Assembly: GCA_000469685.2 (NCBI GenBank)
Contig: LS997566.1
Span: 47,014,373-47,078,372, forward strand
Length of the DNA: 64,000 nt
Direction of reading: 5' to 3'
Source of the DNA: Haemonchus contortus
Taxonomy: Eukaryota; Nematoda; Chromadorea; Rhabditida; Trichostrongylidae
The notes beneath the pieces were generated by a model that was not told the DNA's origin, ran no database searches, and saw only the letters and a program-made list of their open reading frames with translations. Shown here in pieces: positions 12,336-38,600 of the stretch; position 1 is the first letter of the stretch, and every line of letters begins with the position of its first letter. The translations under genes were made by a program, and so were the position numbers.

Positions 12336-13502
12336 ACGACCAAGACGGTGGACCAATAAGTCCTACTGAAAGCCATTCAAAGTAGTAGGAAAGCTGCTAT
12401 TTACGACGTCGACGGAAGAATAACTCAGTTTCTTCCTGATAAGTAAAAAAGACCGATCACGTGGAAGCCAATTATCAGATGGAAGCGACGATACCACGAA
12501 GGAATCAAAGCGGCGATTGATAAAATGAGAACGCATGTGTAATGCCATCGATCAAGGGCTAGTCGATGACCCTTCCTGCAATCGCCAATTGGTAAGTCAA
12601 TGCCAAGAAAAGAATGTAGCTTTCCTTGACAAGATATTATATAGGACTAGGAAGGACTTTTGAAAAATCCTAGAAAAACCGAAAGCACTTACGGATCAGT
12701 CAGAGCTGGAGAATTGAGGAAAGGACAACCATTCCTATCTCTTAACTGACGATGACGATAAAGATCACCGAACCCAGGTCAGCGGTCGCTTGGTCGAGAA
12801 AGCTGCCGAACTGGCTAACTAGTCCTAGACAGAAACGAAGGGGAAATTTGAGTAACCATTTGAGTAACCTTCTTATTGTAAGTATACTCGCACAACTGTA
12901 TAGAAGCGTTGTACTATGGAGCAGGCTGCATGAGCATCAAAAAGGGAACAATTGAACAGTAAACCTTCAGAGTACTGATAAAAGGCTCCCCCTATGAAAG
13001 AGTACTAAACATTGAAGGAATTTATGACAGGCACCCTGAACAGTTGACTGGATCAGCATTCCAAAATGCGAATGGTTAAGGTTAGTCCGAAAAAATCAGT
13101 AAATGAATGAAATAGCATTCTCGAACATGCAAATGATTCCGAGGGATGTACGAGAAAATCCAGAACTGTATTTCACTGTATGTCACCTCATTCGAATGTC
13201 ATTGTCATTGTAGGGACTAGCCATTCCCCTAGCTTCGCCCATGATAGAAAAGTTATATGAGAAATCCATAGGTAACAATAGTTTCCATCAGCGTGGTCTC
13301 GCCCAATTATTTGGATTCTCCGTGTGAGTAGAAGTGGAAAGCTCCTTCTGGTACAAAAGCATATGTGTATGTCATTGAAAATTTTATTGAAGCTCAATAA
13401 TGCAAAAGGAACCATGTGAGACCCCACAGAGAGGTATGCATGTCAATGGATAAGTCGAAAGTAATCAAACTCTACACTTTTCTTATTGAAATTACTTGTC
13501 AG

Positions 13503-18788
<5,286 letters not shown>

Positions 18789-18810
18789 TCAAGACGGTGA
18801 GCTTTCCTCC

Positions 18811-18820
18811 CTTATATAGC
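18811..18820 (-). promoter_or_regulatory. TATA box of gene A
   Basis: GCTATATAAG on the minus strand lies about 40 bases upstream of the ATG. The position is conserved in genes C and D. The short distance implies a very short 5' leader. Confidence 0.6.
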
Positions 18821-19093
18821 GGCAGATGACATTATATTATCACCCCGTAGAAAAGGAATCGTTATCGGTTGAAAATGCACCAGCTCACAGGCCTGATTAG
18901 GTGCAGCCGATCCAGTGACGTGCGTATACGGCGGTTGTAGAGGTGAGTCAAGGCATACTAAATAAATTCATTCGATGATTCACAAAGAAACCCGCTTCGA
19001 ACAACTTATCTAATACTCTACCAATCATTGAAAAAAATGAAAAAATCAAAGAAAAAATGCTTGAGTTCCAAACAGGATTTCACCTACTGATTG

Positions 19094-19108
19094 TTATCGC
19101 ACTGATAA
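19094..19108. promoter_or_regulatory. Inverted GATA pair upstream of gene A
   Basis: TTATCGCACTGATAA lies about 330 bases upstream of the gene A start. ACTGATAA is the consensus bound by nematode intestinal GATA factors such as ELT-2. An E-box CACGTG and a TTATCAG site follow about 130 bases further out (near 19,237-19,255). Function is inferred from conservation between spacers. Confidence 0.4.
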
Positions 19109-20312
19109 ACGACCAAGACGGAGAACCAAAAAGTCTCAGTGGAAGCCATTCCAAGTAGTAGAAAAGCTGCTAATTACGACGTCTAAACACAATAACTCAA
19201 CTTCTTCGTTATTATACGTAGTAAAAAAAGACCGGTCACGTGGAGGCCAATTATCAGAGGGAAACGACGATACCACGAAGAAATCAAAGCGGCGATTGAT
19301 AAAATGAGAACGCATGTGTAATGCCACCGATCAGGTGCTAGTCGGTGACCCCTCATGCAATCGCCAACAGGTAAGTCAATGCCCAGAAAAAAGGTAACTC
19401 CACTTGAAAAGATATTAGATAGAACTAGCAGAATCATCGAAAAATCATAGAAAAACCGAAAGCACTTGCTAATCAGTCAGAGCTAAAGGATTAGGGGAAT
19501 AACAACCATTCCTACCTCTGAACTGTTGATAAAGATCACCGAACCCGAGTCAGGGGTCGCTGTCGAGGAGACTTCCGAAGTGGTTGCTAGTCCTAAACGA
19601 AAGACGGAAAGAGGAAAGCATCTACGGAGCTGACTTCGAGGAGCCCAAAAATTGCATTAATTGAATATTGAACCTTTTGGATTGTTAAAGGTTTATTAAA
19701 GGGAACTGTAACAGGCACCCTGAACAGTTTACAGGATAAGCATTCAAAACTTGAATGATGAAGGGTAAGTAGGAGTACTCGTCAATAACCAAAAAATGAT
19801 ATCCTTAAACTTGCGAATGGTTTCGAGGGAAGTACGAGAATAATCTTCACCTACATATATCACGTCATTTGAGAGTTGAAGCCATTTGAGAGTTTGCCAC
19901 GCCCCTTTCAGGCCACGTTTCACCACACCCCGTACTTCTTGCCAGTTATGCAGCTTTTCTAAGGCATTTCCTTCAAGCAACATCAGCCTCTTTAGAACAT
20001 TTCTGGTTAGACAGTAGGGGCTAGCCATTCCTTAAGCGCCGCCCATGACATGGAACTATGTGAGAAACCCAAAATTAGTAGTAGTTGGCATAGGCGCGGC
20101 TTCTCATATTCTCCGAATTCTAAATGTAAGCAGATGTGGTAAGCAAATTGAGCTTCTTCTGGTACAAAAGCGTTCGTATATGTCATTGAAAATTTATTGA
20201 AGCTCAATAATGGAAAAGGCACCATGTAAGACCCCACAGTGAGGTATGCACGTCAATGAATAAGGCGAAAGTAATTAAACTCTACTCTTTTTCTGCTAAA
20301 ATTACTTGTCAG

Positions 20313-23300
20313 TCAATGCTGTATAGCATCGGCGAACCAGAGCCTTTGAGCGTCAGTGTCAAAATATGTACAGCGCCCACGTAGGAACGGGATGCCCAAT
20401 TGGATGTTTTGACCCATGTCAAAGCCATCCGTATCGGTCGGCATCACAGCCAATGTACAAGTGCCATCGTCATTGCTCAGAATCAGATTTCTTTCAGTCA
20501 CCACCAAGTTTCCATTACTACTAGCACCAATATCGAATTCTAGCGACAGTTTCACGCTGCAACCCACCTGCAACGAGCCGATTGGATGGTGCTACTAGAC
20601 CATAAACATAGCACCAAGGAGACATAACGAAATACAGAAGGGCATTACCTTCGCAGGAAGCGGAGTTTTGTGGTCCACATTGATGGAAGACAAGATTTGA
20701 TTGAAGAAAACGGCTGGGACTTTGATGTACGGGGATGAAGACATGATTGTGGCCTGAGAGTAGTGATTGTAACCGATTAATTACTCGTTTATTTATTTAT
20801 TCACTCAATGTGCGCGAAGGCATGTTTCTGTCTCACGCGGAGAGTTCCTAATTTATTTATTTTCTTATTTATTCGCTTACATATTTAGTTATTGTTGTGT
20901 CCCACTATTGTCTTGATAGCCTTGCAGCAGAACAGATACTGGATACGACGTTTTATTGGAAAGCACTGCCGATAAAGCTGGAGGCGAAGTAGACTGGGCA
21001 GGAATGAACTACCACCATACCGAACTCTCATTTATATAGCTTCAATATAGCTTCAACAACATAAGGATAAGAACACTCTACCGGTTATCATCGTAACCAC
21101 CACTACACAACAGTTACTAATTACACATGGATAAAGAATGAAATTTAAACATGTTGGTTACACTTAATGTCCAGGTCAATAACTAGAAGAAAGTTTCCAG
21201 CCAAAATAACAATTAGGGGGAGCAAAGATAATGAACATGTCTTTCACTGCTTGCTCAAAAGTATTCTAATTAGGGTAGCCACCTACAACTGCGTTTTCGA
21301 ACTGTATTGTACCTACGATGCCTACGAGCCACTTCTGGAGAATCACAAGAAGTGTGGAGTTGAAAAGTATAAATAGGTCAAAGTACGAATGAGCTTAGGA
21401 ACAGAGTGTTGTGTCTACATTGCCTGCATATTAGGACGTTATCCGGCTGAAATTTCGCAAAGTCTGGATTTTTTTTAGAACCTTTTGGAAGTGTCGATAT
21501 ACATGATGAGCAATTGTTCGCGCACAACATATCGGACTTCCTCTTCCCCGCTTAATTAACACTGCACTGCCTGAACTGTCTAACAATGATCGGCACGTCC
21601 ATCCACTCTTTTGCTAAATCCCATTGGAACTGTCGTCAACTAACTGGCCTTGAAGGCCCTTCAAAGCGTTCCTTGCACCCTTCGAAGCCCAAAAGAAAAA
21701 AAATCGAAAATGAGCTTTTGGATCAACGGACTGCGCTAACATGAGAACCCCCGCTACGGTATGCACATACGGAAGTGCAGGGCCCTTTCACAGCCTTTTA
21801 TGAAAAGTTACGGGACATTCCAGAACGAAACCTGAACTTCCGTGAAAATTATGAGCTGGTGAAACGAGTGTCCTACCGCCCCAATAGAAGTTTTTTCGCT
21901 TAGATACAATTGTTTTGTCGTCGACCATCTTATGATTTTCGGAGATGATGCGTAGTAGCCTCGAATGACATGCCGCGCAGTTGAAACCAGCTAAAAATGG
22001 CCTTTGCTCATGCAACCGACTATATGGTGTATACAGCTTCATTGGGTGAACAGTATGAAATGAAAATGTATTGTACTCGGTCGAAGCAAATTAGTTACCT
22101 GGATTTTGTTAGCTGCCCAATTGCCATTTATGTAAAAATATGACACTGTGAATTGATAGAAGCCGGCAGCTGACAGCTGTACGGAAAAACGGTTAGAACG
22201 ACAGTGGTCGAGGTCATAGTCTGAAAGAGCTCCCGAAGATTAGGGTGTGGCAAAACAGTTGACGGCCGAGTTGTTTCCTTTTATCAGATTCCCGAGAGCT
22301 AAGCTGGCATTATCAGACCGATTAAGTATTCCCTGCCCGAGGCCTTATCTACATGATTATCCTCGTCTTATTAGAAATTTGTAAGCTTCTACTCTTTGGA
22401 CTATTTTACGGAAAAGCCTCTCAGCGAGAAACATTCAAAAATCCAATTATATAACAATATTTGAGTAATATTCGAATAAAAACATTTCAGTAGATTTCTG
22501 TGATTAACTTATTAACTTACCGCCATAGTAAATGACACCATGAGTGCCATTATCCGATGTCTGCCATTGCTCTTCTAACCAAATAGAGAAAACCGATTGA
22601 GCGATATCACCTAAAAAAGATCTCAGTAATTGGGTTTTGCAGTCACCTAGTGAACTCCCAGCTTATAAGTTACTACGTGTGAAATAAATTTGTCATTTTG
22701 AATTTTATTTACCTTGTGCAACTCCTCTGATAAACGGAGGTTGAATCGATTTGTCGCTGGCAATGGACTGGAAAGCCAAGCCGAGTACTCCATCAACACC
22801 ATCCAAAGCCGAGAGGGCAGCCGGCAACTCGTTGGCTTGCCCCATAACCGTAGAGCGAATGGCGATCATGTTGTTGGTGGCGAGCTAAATTCAAAATACA
22901 TGAGTCTGATTAACCTGTTATTGCTATGAAACGAATTTACTTTTCATACTTACACGAAACTTTGTTCCCAGAATCGTTTAGCAGATTTGGAACACAGATT
23001 TGAGATCACCGTTCGAAATCACCTACGAGGGTATACATCTCATCTTGAATGGCCACTGCGACCAAGTATCCTTCCCTTGTTAGTAAACAATTCCAAGTTT
23101 TCCTGTTCTAATGACTTCGAAAACAGGCAAGACAGGGAGAAAGGATTCGAGAGCAGCTTTCCAGACTGATGCATCTTTGATTGAGCTCGTCCTAGTGAAA
23201 AGGGAACCATAACTGTAGAAAAGCCTCACCCTGAGGGTGTCCATTCCATAGAATCCTTCCGTTATGCCGAAGCGGTTGCTTGCCAGAAATGAACGCGACA

Positions 23301-23757
23301 TTTTGCTGTACGTCGAAGAACTCTGACTAGATTGATTGTATCAGCAGCGGAACAATTTGCAAACTCTCGATGATTCTGGTGACTTCTGTACCCCCAACAC
23401 CTTTTTCTGTCTAGCTAACACGACATTGTTCTCGAGCATACCTATAGAAAAGCCTTTTGTCACCGCATGTAGTACAAGACCTGTCAGGGATCCAAAAATC
23501 TGCTGATCCAGTATCGACGATCACCGTGAACAACTGCGGCGGCGTCCCCACAGTGATGTTCGTGACAAAAAAGCTCTGAGTATTCTGTTCGAGCTGAAAA
23601 AACATCGATTTCTGGAAGTAAACTTGCGAAAGTCCGAACAACTTACCACAGCTCCTCCTGCATTTTCATCGGAGCCAGCAGCTATTTTGATTGGAATGAC
23701 GAAGGCCGAAACGGTGCTGTACGCCAACAGGGCGGTGGCTGCCAACACAGCTCGCAT
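20313..23757 (-). CDS. Pepsin-like secreted protein B, probably non-catalytic
   Basis: Exons are 23647-23757, 23442-23593, 23230-23326, 22713-22884, 22521-22610, 22099-22220, 20649-20753 and 20313-20567, giving 367 residues. The gene is intact. Relative to the other copies it lacks two codons at the start of exon 4 and gains one in exon 8 (GASSNGN). The first motif DTGSADFW is kept. The flap reads ASNRFGITEGFYGMDTL and the second active-site region reads TIMSSSPYIKVP, so the flap Tyr and second Asp are missing. The exon 5/6 junction encodes Asp where the other copies have Gly. The TATA box position reads TAATCTAG, a degenerate form, so expression may differ from its siblings. There are no large insertions in its introns. 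Confidence 0.87.
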
Positions 23758-24049
23758 CGTTGAGCTTCTCAGTCAAGAAGACTAAGTTCTCCTTCCTAAT
23801 CTAGCGGCTGATGACGTTACACTATCACCCCACAAAAATGGCATCGTTATCGGTTGGAAATGAACATGCTCACAGGCCTGATTAGGTGCAGCCGATCCAG
23901 TGACGTGTGTATACGGCGGTTGTAGAGGTGAGTTCAGGCATGCTAAATTCATTCGATGATTCACAAAGAAACCCGATTTCACTCCAGAAATGAAAAGAAG
24001 TCCAAAGAAAAAATGCTTAACTCCCAGATGGGATTTCAACTACTGATTG

Positions 24050-24064
24050 TTATCACACTGATAA
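24050..24064. promoter_or_regulatory. Inverted GATA pair upstream of gene B
   Basis: TTATCACACTGATAA lies about 300 bases upstream of the gene B start. It differs from the other spacers by one base between the half sites. An E-box CACGTG is present near 24,175; the following GATA word is changed to TTATCGG. Confidence 0.38.
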
Positions 24065-25538
24065 ACAACCAAGACGGAGAACCAGAAAGTCTTTGTGGAG
24101 GCCATTTCAAGTAGTATGAAAGCTCTAGGGAGCAATAACTCAAATTCTCCGTTATCAGTAAAAAAGACCGGTCACGTGGAGGCCAGTTATCGGATGGAGA
24201 CGGAGATACCACGAAGGAATCAAAGCGGCGATTGATAAAATGAGAACGCATGTGCAATGCCATCGATCAGGGGCAAGTCGATGACCCCTCCTGCAATCGC
24301 CATTGGGAAAGTCAATGCCCAGAAAAAAAGGCATAGAACTTTCAGGATCTTCGAAAAATCATAGAAGAACCGAAAGCACTTGCTACTTAGTCAGAGCTGG
24401 AGGATTATGGGAAGAACAACCATCCTCACCTCTTAACTGATTACAAAGATCACTGGACCCGAGTGAGCGGTCGCTGTCGCAGAGACTTCCGAAGTGGCTA
24501 CTAGTCCTAGACAAAGAAGGAAAGAGAAAAGCATCTACGGAGCTCATTTAAGGAGCTCCAAGATGGAATAATCAAACAGTGAACCTTTTGGAGTACTGGA
24601 AAAAGGCTCCCGTCATCTGAGAACCAGGACAAGTACCAATCATCGAATGGAACTATTACAGGCCCCCTGAACAGTTTACAGGAGCAGCACTTCATTTACG
24701 AATGATGAACACTAAACCGAAAAAAAAACAGTTAATGCCAACGAAATAGCACCCCCAAATTTGCGCGTGATTTTGAAGGAGGTACGAGAAACTTTCGCAG
24801 GGACTGAGTATCCAGAGTATATCAGTTCTTTCGAACTTTAAAGCTCACTAGCTCGTTTAGTGAGCTTCAAAGTTAGCTACTACTTTTGAGCCACTACTTT
24901 TTCATCATACGTCCTGCTTCTTGCCAATTATGTAATATTTAAAATACGTACATATTTACTTCAAGCAACATCGGCCTCTTAAGGCCATCCGTAGGGCACC
25001 CCCCATGACAGGGGTTTGGGTACATTCACCCAGAACTGGTTGGACGCGGCAAATCGCGCGTTGAAAATCGCGGCGAAGTTCAGCGCCTACCCTTGGGGCC
25101 CAAATTTGAAGTAGACTTGATTAGTACGACCACCTGACCATACTATTGTACTCTACTTCAAGTTTGCGCACCATGGATAGGTGCCAAAGTCGTCCTAAAC
25201 GCCAAGAATCTCGCCGCGTCATTTTCCGCGTTCATACAGTTCTGGGTGAATGTCCCGTCCCCCCCCCCCATGACAGAGATGTATGTGGGGAACCTAAATG
25301 TAATAGTAGTCTCCATATGCGTGGCTTCGCCCTTTCGTTTGGATTCTAGGTGTAAGCAGATGTGGAAAACAGTCTGAGCTTCTTCTGTTACAAAAGCGTA
25401 CGTATATAACAGTGAAAATTTATTGAAGCTCAATAATGCAAAGGGAACCATATAAGACCCCACCGAGAGGTTTGCACATCAGTGGATCAGGCCAAAGTGA
25501 TCAAACTTTACACTTTTCCTACTAAAACTACTTGTCAG

Positions 25539-32432
<6,894 letters not shown>

Positions 32433-32470
32433 TGTTGAGTTTCACAGTCAAGAAGAATAAGTTCTCCTCC

Positions 32471-32480
32471 CTTATATAGC
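32471..32480 (-). promoter_or_regulatory. TATA box of gene C
   Basis: GCTATATAAG on the minus strand lies about 40 bases upstream of the gene C start, in the same position as in gene A. Confidence 0.6.
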
Positions 32481-32721
32481 TGCAGATGACGTAACACTAT
32501 CACCCCATAAAAATGGCAGCGTTATCGGCTGGAAATGAACATGCTCACAGGCCTGATTATGTGCAGCCGATCCAGTGACGTGCGTATACTGCGGTTATAG
32601 AGGTGAGTTCAGGCATGCTAAATTCATTCGATGGTTTACAAAGAAACCCCATTTCACTCCAGAATGACAAAAGTCTGAAGAAAAATGCTTAGGTCCCAGA
32701 CGGGATTTCAACTACTGGTTG

Positions 32722-32736
32722 TTATCGCACTGATAA
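32722..32736. promoter_or_regulatory. Inverted GATA pair upstream of gene C
   Basis: TTATCGCACTGATAA lies about 300 bases upstream of gene C. The E-box CACGTG (near 32,857) and TTATCAG follow as in the other spacers. Confidence 0.4.
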
Positions 32737-34013
32737 ACGACCAAGACGGAGAACCAGAAAGTCTTTGTGGAAGCCATTTCAAGCAGTATGAAAGCTGCTA
32801 ATTACGTCTACGGAGCAATAACTCAAATTCTCCGTTATCAGTAAAAAATACCGGTCACGTGGAGGCCAATTATCAGATGGAAACGAAGATACCACGAAGG
32901 AATCAAAGCGGCGATTGATAAAATGAGAACGCATATGCAATGCCATCGATCAGGGGCGAGTCGATGACCCCTTCTGAAATCGTCAACTGGTAAGTCAACA
33001 CCCAGAAAAAAGGGTATACTAACGACTAGGGTAACTCTACTTGCAAATATAGTAGATAGAACTAGCAGGACCTTCGAAAAATCATGGAAGAACCGAAAGC
33101 ACTTGCTACTCAGTCAGAGCCGGAGATTTAAAGAAAGGACAAGCATACCTACCTCTTATTTGGTGATAAAGATCAGCCCCGGTCAGCGTTCGCTGTCGAG
33201 GAGACTTCTGAAGTGGCTGCTAGTAATAGACAGGAAGATGGAAAGAAAAGCATCTTTGGAGCTGACTTGAGGAGCACCAAAAATAGAATAATCGAACAGT
33301 AAACCTTTTGGATACTGAAAAAAGGCTCCCGTCATCTGAGAGCCAGGACAAGTACCAATCATCGAAGGCAACTATAAAAGGCACCCTGAACAGTTTCAGG
33401 ATAAGCATTTAAAACTTGAATGATGAAGGGTAAACAGAACGAATCATCAAAAATAAAAAAAAAGCATCCTCGAATGAAGGATGTTCGAGAAGAATCTTCA
33501 CCGTATCTCACGTCATTTGGAAGTTGAAAGCACTCGTCAGCTTATTTTGCGTCTTCGCCACGCCCTTTTTAGGCCATGTTTCACCATACGCTGTAATTCT
33601 TGCCAGTTATGCAGCTTTTTTACGACATACCCGTTTTCTTTAGACAGCATCAGCCTCTTTAGAATATATCTGGCTTGTGAGATCTCGACAATTTATATCT
33701 CGACTGAGTAGGGGATAGCCATTCCCTCAGCGCCGCCCTGACAGGGAAGTATGTATATGAGAAACCCAAAGCTAGTAGTAGTCTGCATAAGCGTGGCTTC
33801 TCATATTCTTTGGATTCTAGGTGCAAGGAGATGTGGTAAGCAAAGTGAGCTTCTTCTGGTACAAGAGCGTACGTATGTTTCATTGAAAATTTATTGAAGC
33901 TCAATAATGGAAAGGCACCATATAAGACCCCACAGAGAGGTACGCACATCAATGGATCAGGCGAAAGTGATCAAACTCTGCACTTTTCCTACTAAAATAA
34001 CAATACTTCTCAG

Positions 34014-37000
34014 TCACTGCTGTATAGCATCGGCGAATGCAACCCGTTGATTGCTAGTGTCAAAATATGTACAGCGCCCACGAAGGAACGGGATGCCCAA
34101 TTGGATGTTTTTACCCATGTCGAAGCCATCCGCATCGGTCGGCATCACCGCCAACGTACAGGTGCCGTCGTTATTTCTCATAATCAGATTTCTTTCAGTC
34201 ACCAGCAAGAATCCATTGTTACCACCAACATCGAACCCTAGCGACAGATACACGCTGCAATCCACCTGTAACAAGTCGATGGAATGGTGCTACTTGACCA
34301 TAAACAGAGTTGACACAGCACCGTGGAGACATAACGAAATACAGAAGGGCATTACCTTTGCAGGAAGCGGAGTTTTGGGGTCCACATTGATGGAAGACAA
34401 AATTTGCATGAATAAAGCGGGTGGAACTTTGATGTAGGGGGATGAAGATATGATCGTGGTCTGGAAGTAGTTATTATAACCTTTTAATTACTCGTTTATT
34501 TATTTATTCACTTGATGCCCATAAAGACATGCCCCTTCAGCCCTCCAGTTACATTAGTTTGAATGAACGCAAGAATCAGTTGTGACCTGGATCAACGAGT
34601 TTATAATTTATTTATTTCCTTACTTATTTGGTTATTAACTACACATGCGAAGAGATTGAAATCTAATTTAGTATATCACATACAATGTCTAGGTCAAAAA
34701 CCAGAAGAAAATTCCCAGCCAAAATAGTAATAAGTGAGGGCACAGATAATGCAATTATCTTTTATTGCTCATTCAGAAGGCCTTCAATGAGGCTAGCCAA
34801 CTACAAGGCGTTTTCAAACTGCGTTACGCCTATTATGCTGATTAAAGCCTTTTTTTGGAGAATCACAAGAAGTGTGGATTCCAAAAGTACACAATTAGGT
34901 CAAAATACGAATGAGCTGGGGAACTGGTTTTGTGTTGGCATTGCATGCATATTAAGACGTTATGCGGCAAAAAATTCGCAAAGTCAGGATTTTTTTTTTG
35001 GAATTCTATGGAAGTGTCGATATAAATGCCCACATGTACGCGCATAGCATACCCGACTCCCCCTTCTTTGCTTATTTAACGTTGCACTTTCCGAACGGTC
35101 TATCCATGATCGACATATACTTCCTTAATGATTCAATCAAGCCACCCTTTTGCTAAAGTTGAAAATGAGTTTTGGGGTAAACAGACTGCGATCACATGAA
35201 AACCCCGGATATGTTATGTGTATGCAGAAGTACAGGGTCCTTCTACGGCTTTTGTTGGAAAGTTCCAAAAAAATTCCAGAAAAAAATCTAAACTTCGTGA
35301 AAGTTTTGAGTTGCTGAAGTGATTTCCTAACACCCTACTAGATGTTTTTCGCTTAGCTGCATTTACTTTGTCGTCGATCATCTTATGGTTTTCGGAGGTG
35401 ATCGGCAGTATTCCCGAATGGCATGCCGCGCAGTGGGAGCCAGCTCGAAATGGTTTTTCTTCATACCCTCGATTATATAACGTCTACTTCATTCGGTGAA
35501 CACCATGAAATGAAATTGTATTGTACTTGGTCGGAGTAAATTAGTTACCTGGATTCTATTAGCTGCTACCAAGCCATTTATGTAAAAATTTGACAGTGTG
35601 AATTGGTACAGGCTGGCAGCGGACAGCTGTGCGTAAGCACGGTTAGTATAACAGTGGACGAGATCATAGCCTGAAAAAGTGCTCCAAGATTAGAGTGTGG
35701 CAAATAGTTGACAACCGAGGTTGGTTCTTTTTTATCAGATTCCCGAGAGCTAAGCTGACATTATCAGACCGATTAGGTGTTCTTTGTCCGAGGCCTTATC
35801 TACAGGCTTGTCCTTGTCTTATCAGAAATTTGTAAGCTTCTACTCTTTGGACTATTTTACAGAAAAGCCTTTCAGCGAGAAACATTCACTTGAGCAATAT
35901 TCGAATAAAAACATAGCAGTAGATCTTCGTTATCGATTTATTAACTTACCACCGTAGTAAATGACACCATGAGTACCATTATCCGATGTCTGCCATTGCT
36001 CTTCTAACCAAATAGAGAAAACCGATTGAGCAATATCACCTAGAAAAAGGTCTCGGCCATTGGGTTTTGCAATCACCTAGTGAAATCCCGGTTTATCAGT
36101 CACTTGATGGACTCCCAACTTATAAGTTTTTAGTGTAAAATAGTTTTTATCACTTTGAATCTTTGAATTCACCTTGCGCAACTCCTCTGATGAACGGAGG
36201 TGGAATCGTATTGTCGCTGGCAATGGACTGGAAAGCCAAACCGAGCACCCCATCAACACCATTCAAAGATGAGACGGCAGCCGGCAACTCGTTGGCCTGC
36301 AGCATAACCGTAGAAGGAATGACGATCAAGTTTGCATCGTTGGTGGAGAGCTTAAATAAAAATACATCAGATCAATCGGATTAACCTGTTACTGCTACAG
36401 AACAACTATTTACATTTACTTTTCGTACTAGGTGAGTAGTTTTCAGGATTTTTTTAACCTAATGACTTCTAAAATAGACAAGTAGAAGGGATTCGAGGGC
36501 ACCTTTTCCAATCGATGCACCTTCAAATGAACTCTTCCTAGTGAGAAGAGAAACCGTAACTGTAGAACAAATTCACCCTAAGAGTGTCCATTCCGTAGAA
36601 TCCTTCTGTTACGCCAAAGTGATTGCTTGCCATGAATGAAGATGATTTTTTGCTATACGTCGTAGAACTCTGACTAAAATGATTGCATTAGCAGCGTGAC
36701 AATTTGCAAAATTTCGATGATTTGGTGACTCCTGTACTCCCAACGCCTTTTTCTGTCCAGTTAACATGACATTGTTCATTGAGCATACCTATTGAAACGC
36801 CTTTTGTTTTTGCATGTGGTACAAGAGCTGTCAGGAACCCAGAAATCTGCTGAGCCAGTATCGACGATAACCGTGAACAGCTGCGGCGGCGTCCCCACAG
36901 TGATGTTCGTGACGAAAAAGTTCTGAGTTTTTTGTTCGAGCTGAAATAACCCCGATTTCTGGGAGTTATCTTGTGAAACATCTGAACAACTTACGATAGC

Positions 37001-37105
37001 TCCTCCTGCAGTGACATTGGACACAGCGGCTAGTTTTATTGGAATGACAAAGGCCGAAACGGCGCTGTACGCCAAGAGGGCGGTGGCTGCGAGTACAGTC
37101 CGCAT
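34014..37105 (-). CDS. Pepsin-like secreted protein D, probably non-catalytic
   Basis: Exons are 36995-37105, 36789-36940, 36577-36673, 36173-36350, 35950-36039, 35549-35670, 34356-34460 and 34014-34265, giving 368 residues. The gene is intact with compact introns and no large insertion. The N-terminus is [18 protein letters not shown], a signal peptide. The first active-site motif reads [14 protein letters not shown], the flap ASNHFGVTEGFYGMDTL, and the second site IISSSPYIKVPP. Exon 6 is the most divergent part (HCYTNRAYAQLSAASLYQF against HCRPDRGSVQLSAAGLYQF in A), and it removes some charge. The final residues are AIQQ, not AIQH. This copy lies at the array edge, so its upstream region lacks the spacer element shared by A-C. 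A TATA box is at about 37143-37151. Confidence 0.88.
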
Positions 37106-37257
37106 TGTTGAGCTTCTCAGTCAAAAGAATAAGTTCTCCCTCTTTATATAGCGGCAGATGACATTACACTATCACTCCGTAGAAATGGCATCGTTATCGG
37201 CTGGAAATGCACCTGCTCACAGGCCCGATTAGGTGCAGCCGACCCAGTGACGTGCGC

Positions 37258-38600
37258 ATGCGACGGGTTCCAACAATTTTTCGAGATCATCGCTTGGTCG
37301 AACTTTTCGACATACTCATGAGGAGGATAGACCACAAAATAGCACAAGAAAAGCACTTATTGACTCATCTATTTGTGTTCACCCCCTCTTCCAGAAGCAT
37401 CATATGAAAGGCTAATAGGGTGGCAAGACGATTGTAGTTCAAGGAAGGAAAATAATCAGGCTAAGTCTTGAACTAGCTGCCTCACGTTCCCTGCGGGAAC
37501 ATGGACCTTACAGAGAACTCCGATCGTAACTTTTCCCTGATTACCATGATATCAATACGCGCATACATTTCTTTGAAAATGATGTAAACATTCTACCAAT
37601 ACCTTTCCTGTCTTGTGCGAACTACTTAGTGAGCTCTCTTTCCGTTGACGAGCAAACGCTTATATAAGGAAACTTCATGGCAGATTGTTCAAAGAGATAG
37701 AAAATACACAAAGAGTAGCAAAATACTAACTAAATAAACAACAAAACTTTCTGTAAATAATAACAAAACATAGCGCTATGGGGAATGAGAAATGAGTGGG
37801 AAAGGGAGCAGATCGTGGGATCCAGCGTTGAACTGATAATGCTAAGGCTTCCGAATAGCAACTTTTCCCATTTAAAATGACGCATGTATAAGATGCTTCG
37901 CGTCCTTTAAGGCTTACTTGAATGAGTTGAAAAGTCGTAGCCGTTTGACCATACTAGGATCCATTCTCACCCTTAGCCCCTCTCCAACTTCAACCCTCAC
38001 AGCTCTAGGACAGCTACAGATGAAAAGATAACATTGACGCTTTAGTTCATAGACTATGGTAACAAAAAATGATAATTGAAATAACTTCACTAATAGTTGA
38101 TAGAAGCTATGCGTTCCCTTCAGCGGCAATTATATGAGCATACATACTTCTAGTAATGTGATTTCATTCGCGGTAGCTGAAAAGTGGGAGCTTTTCGTAG
38201 CATGTCTCGATTCAGCACAAAAGAAACTGGAACTGTAGTACCAATGCAATCGTTAGAAGCTAGTGCTAGACTGAACAAAGTGACATTAAAAATTACCTTC
38301 GATGATTATTGACTTAACCATGAAAATAGGTTTCCGTCTTGATCAATGGCACCAAGGCCCAAACCCTGGAATAGGCGAAACATTTTTGTGAAAAGGCAGG
38401 GGCGCTTCGTGAAACATCATTTCTTGATATACACAATACGCAAACACAGTTTGCACACATGAGGCTGCTCAATTACGCTAGTTAGTTCGCTTCTCTTCCT
38501 CGTGCGGCCCTCTTTGAATAGGCTGGGTAACGTGCTTTTACCGACACAACCTCACACTTACTTTTTCATCATTAACACTATGAAGGCTATAAACCCTGGA
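37258..38600. other. Intergenic, nothing recognised
   Basis: This is sequence between the right array edge and the 3' end of the next gene. Short open frames have no support from splice sites or motifs. Confidence 0.5.

Noticed and set aside
12363..12548. Minus-strand frame MALHMRSHFINRRF repeated in each spacer
   Set aside because: The repetition reflects tandem duplication of the spacer; frames are of different lengths with substitutions and stops, so it is not supported as a gene.
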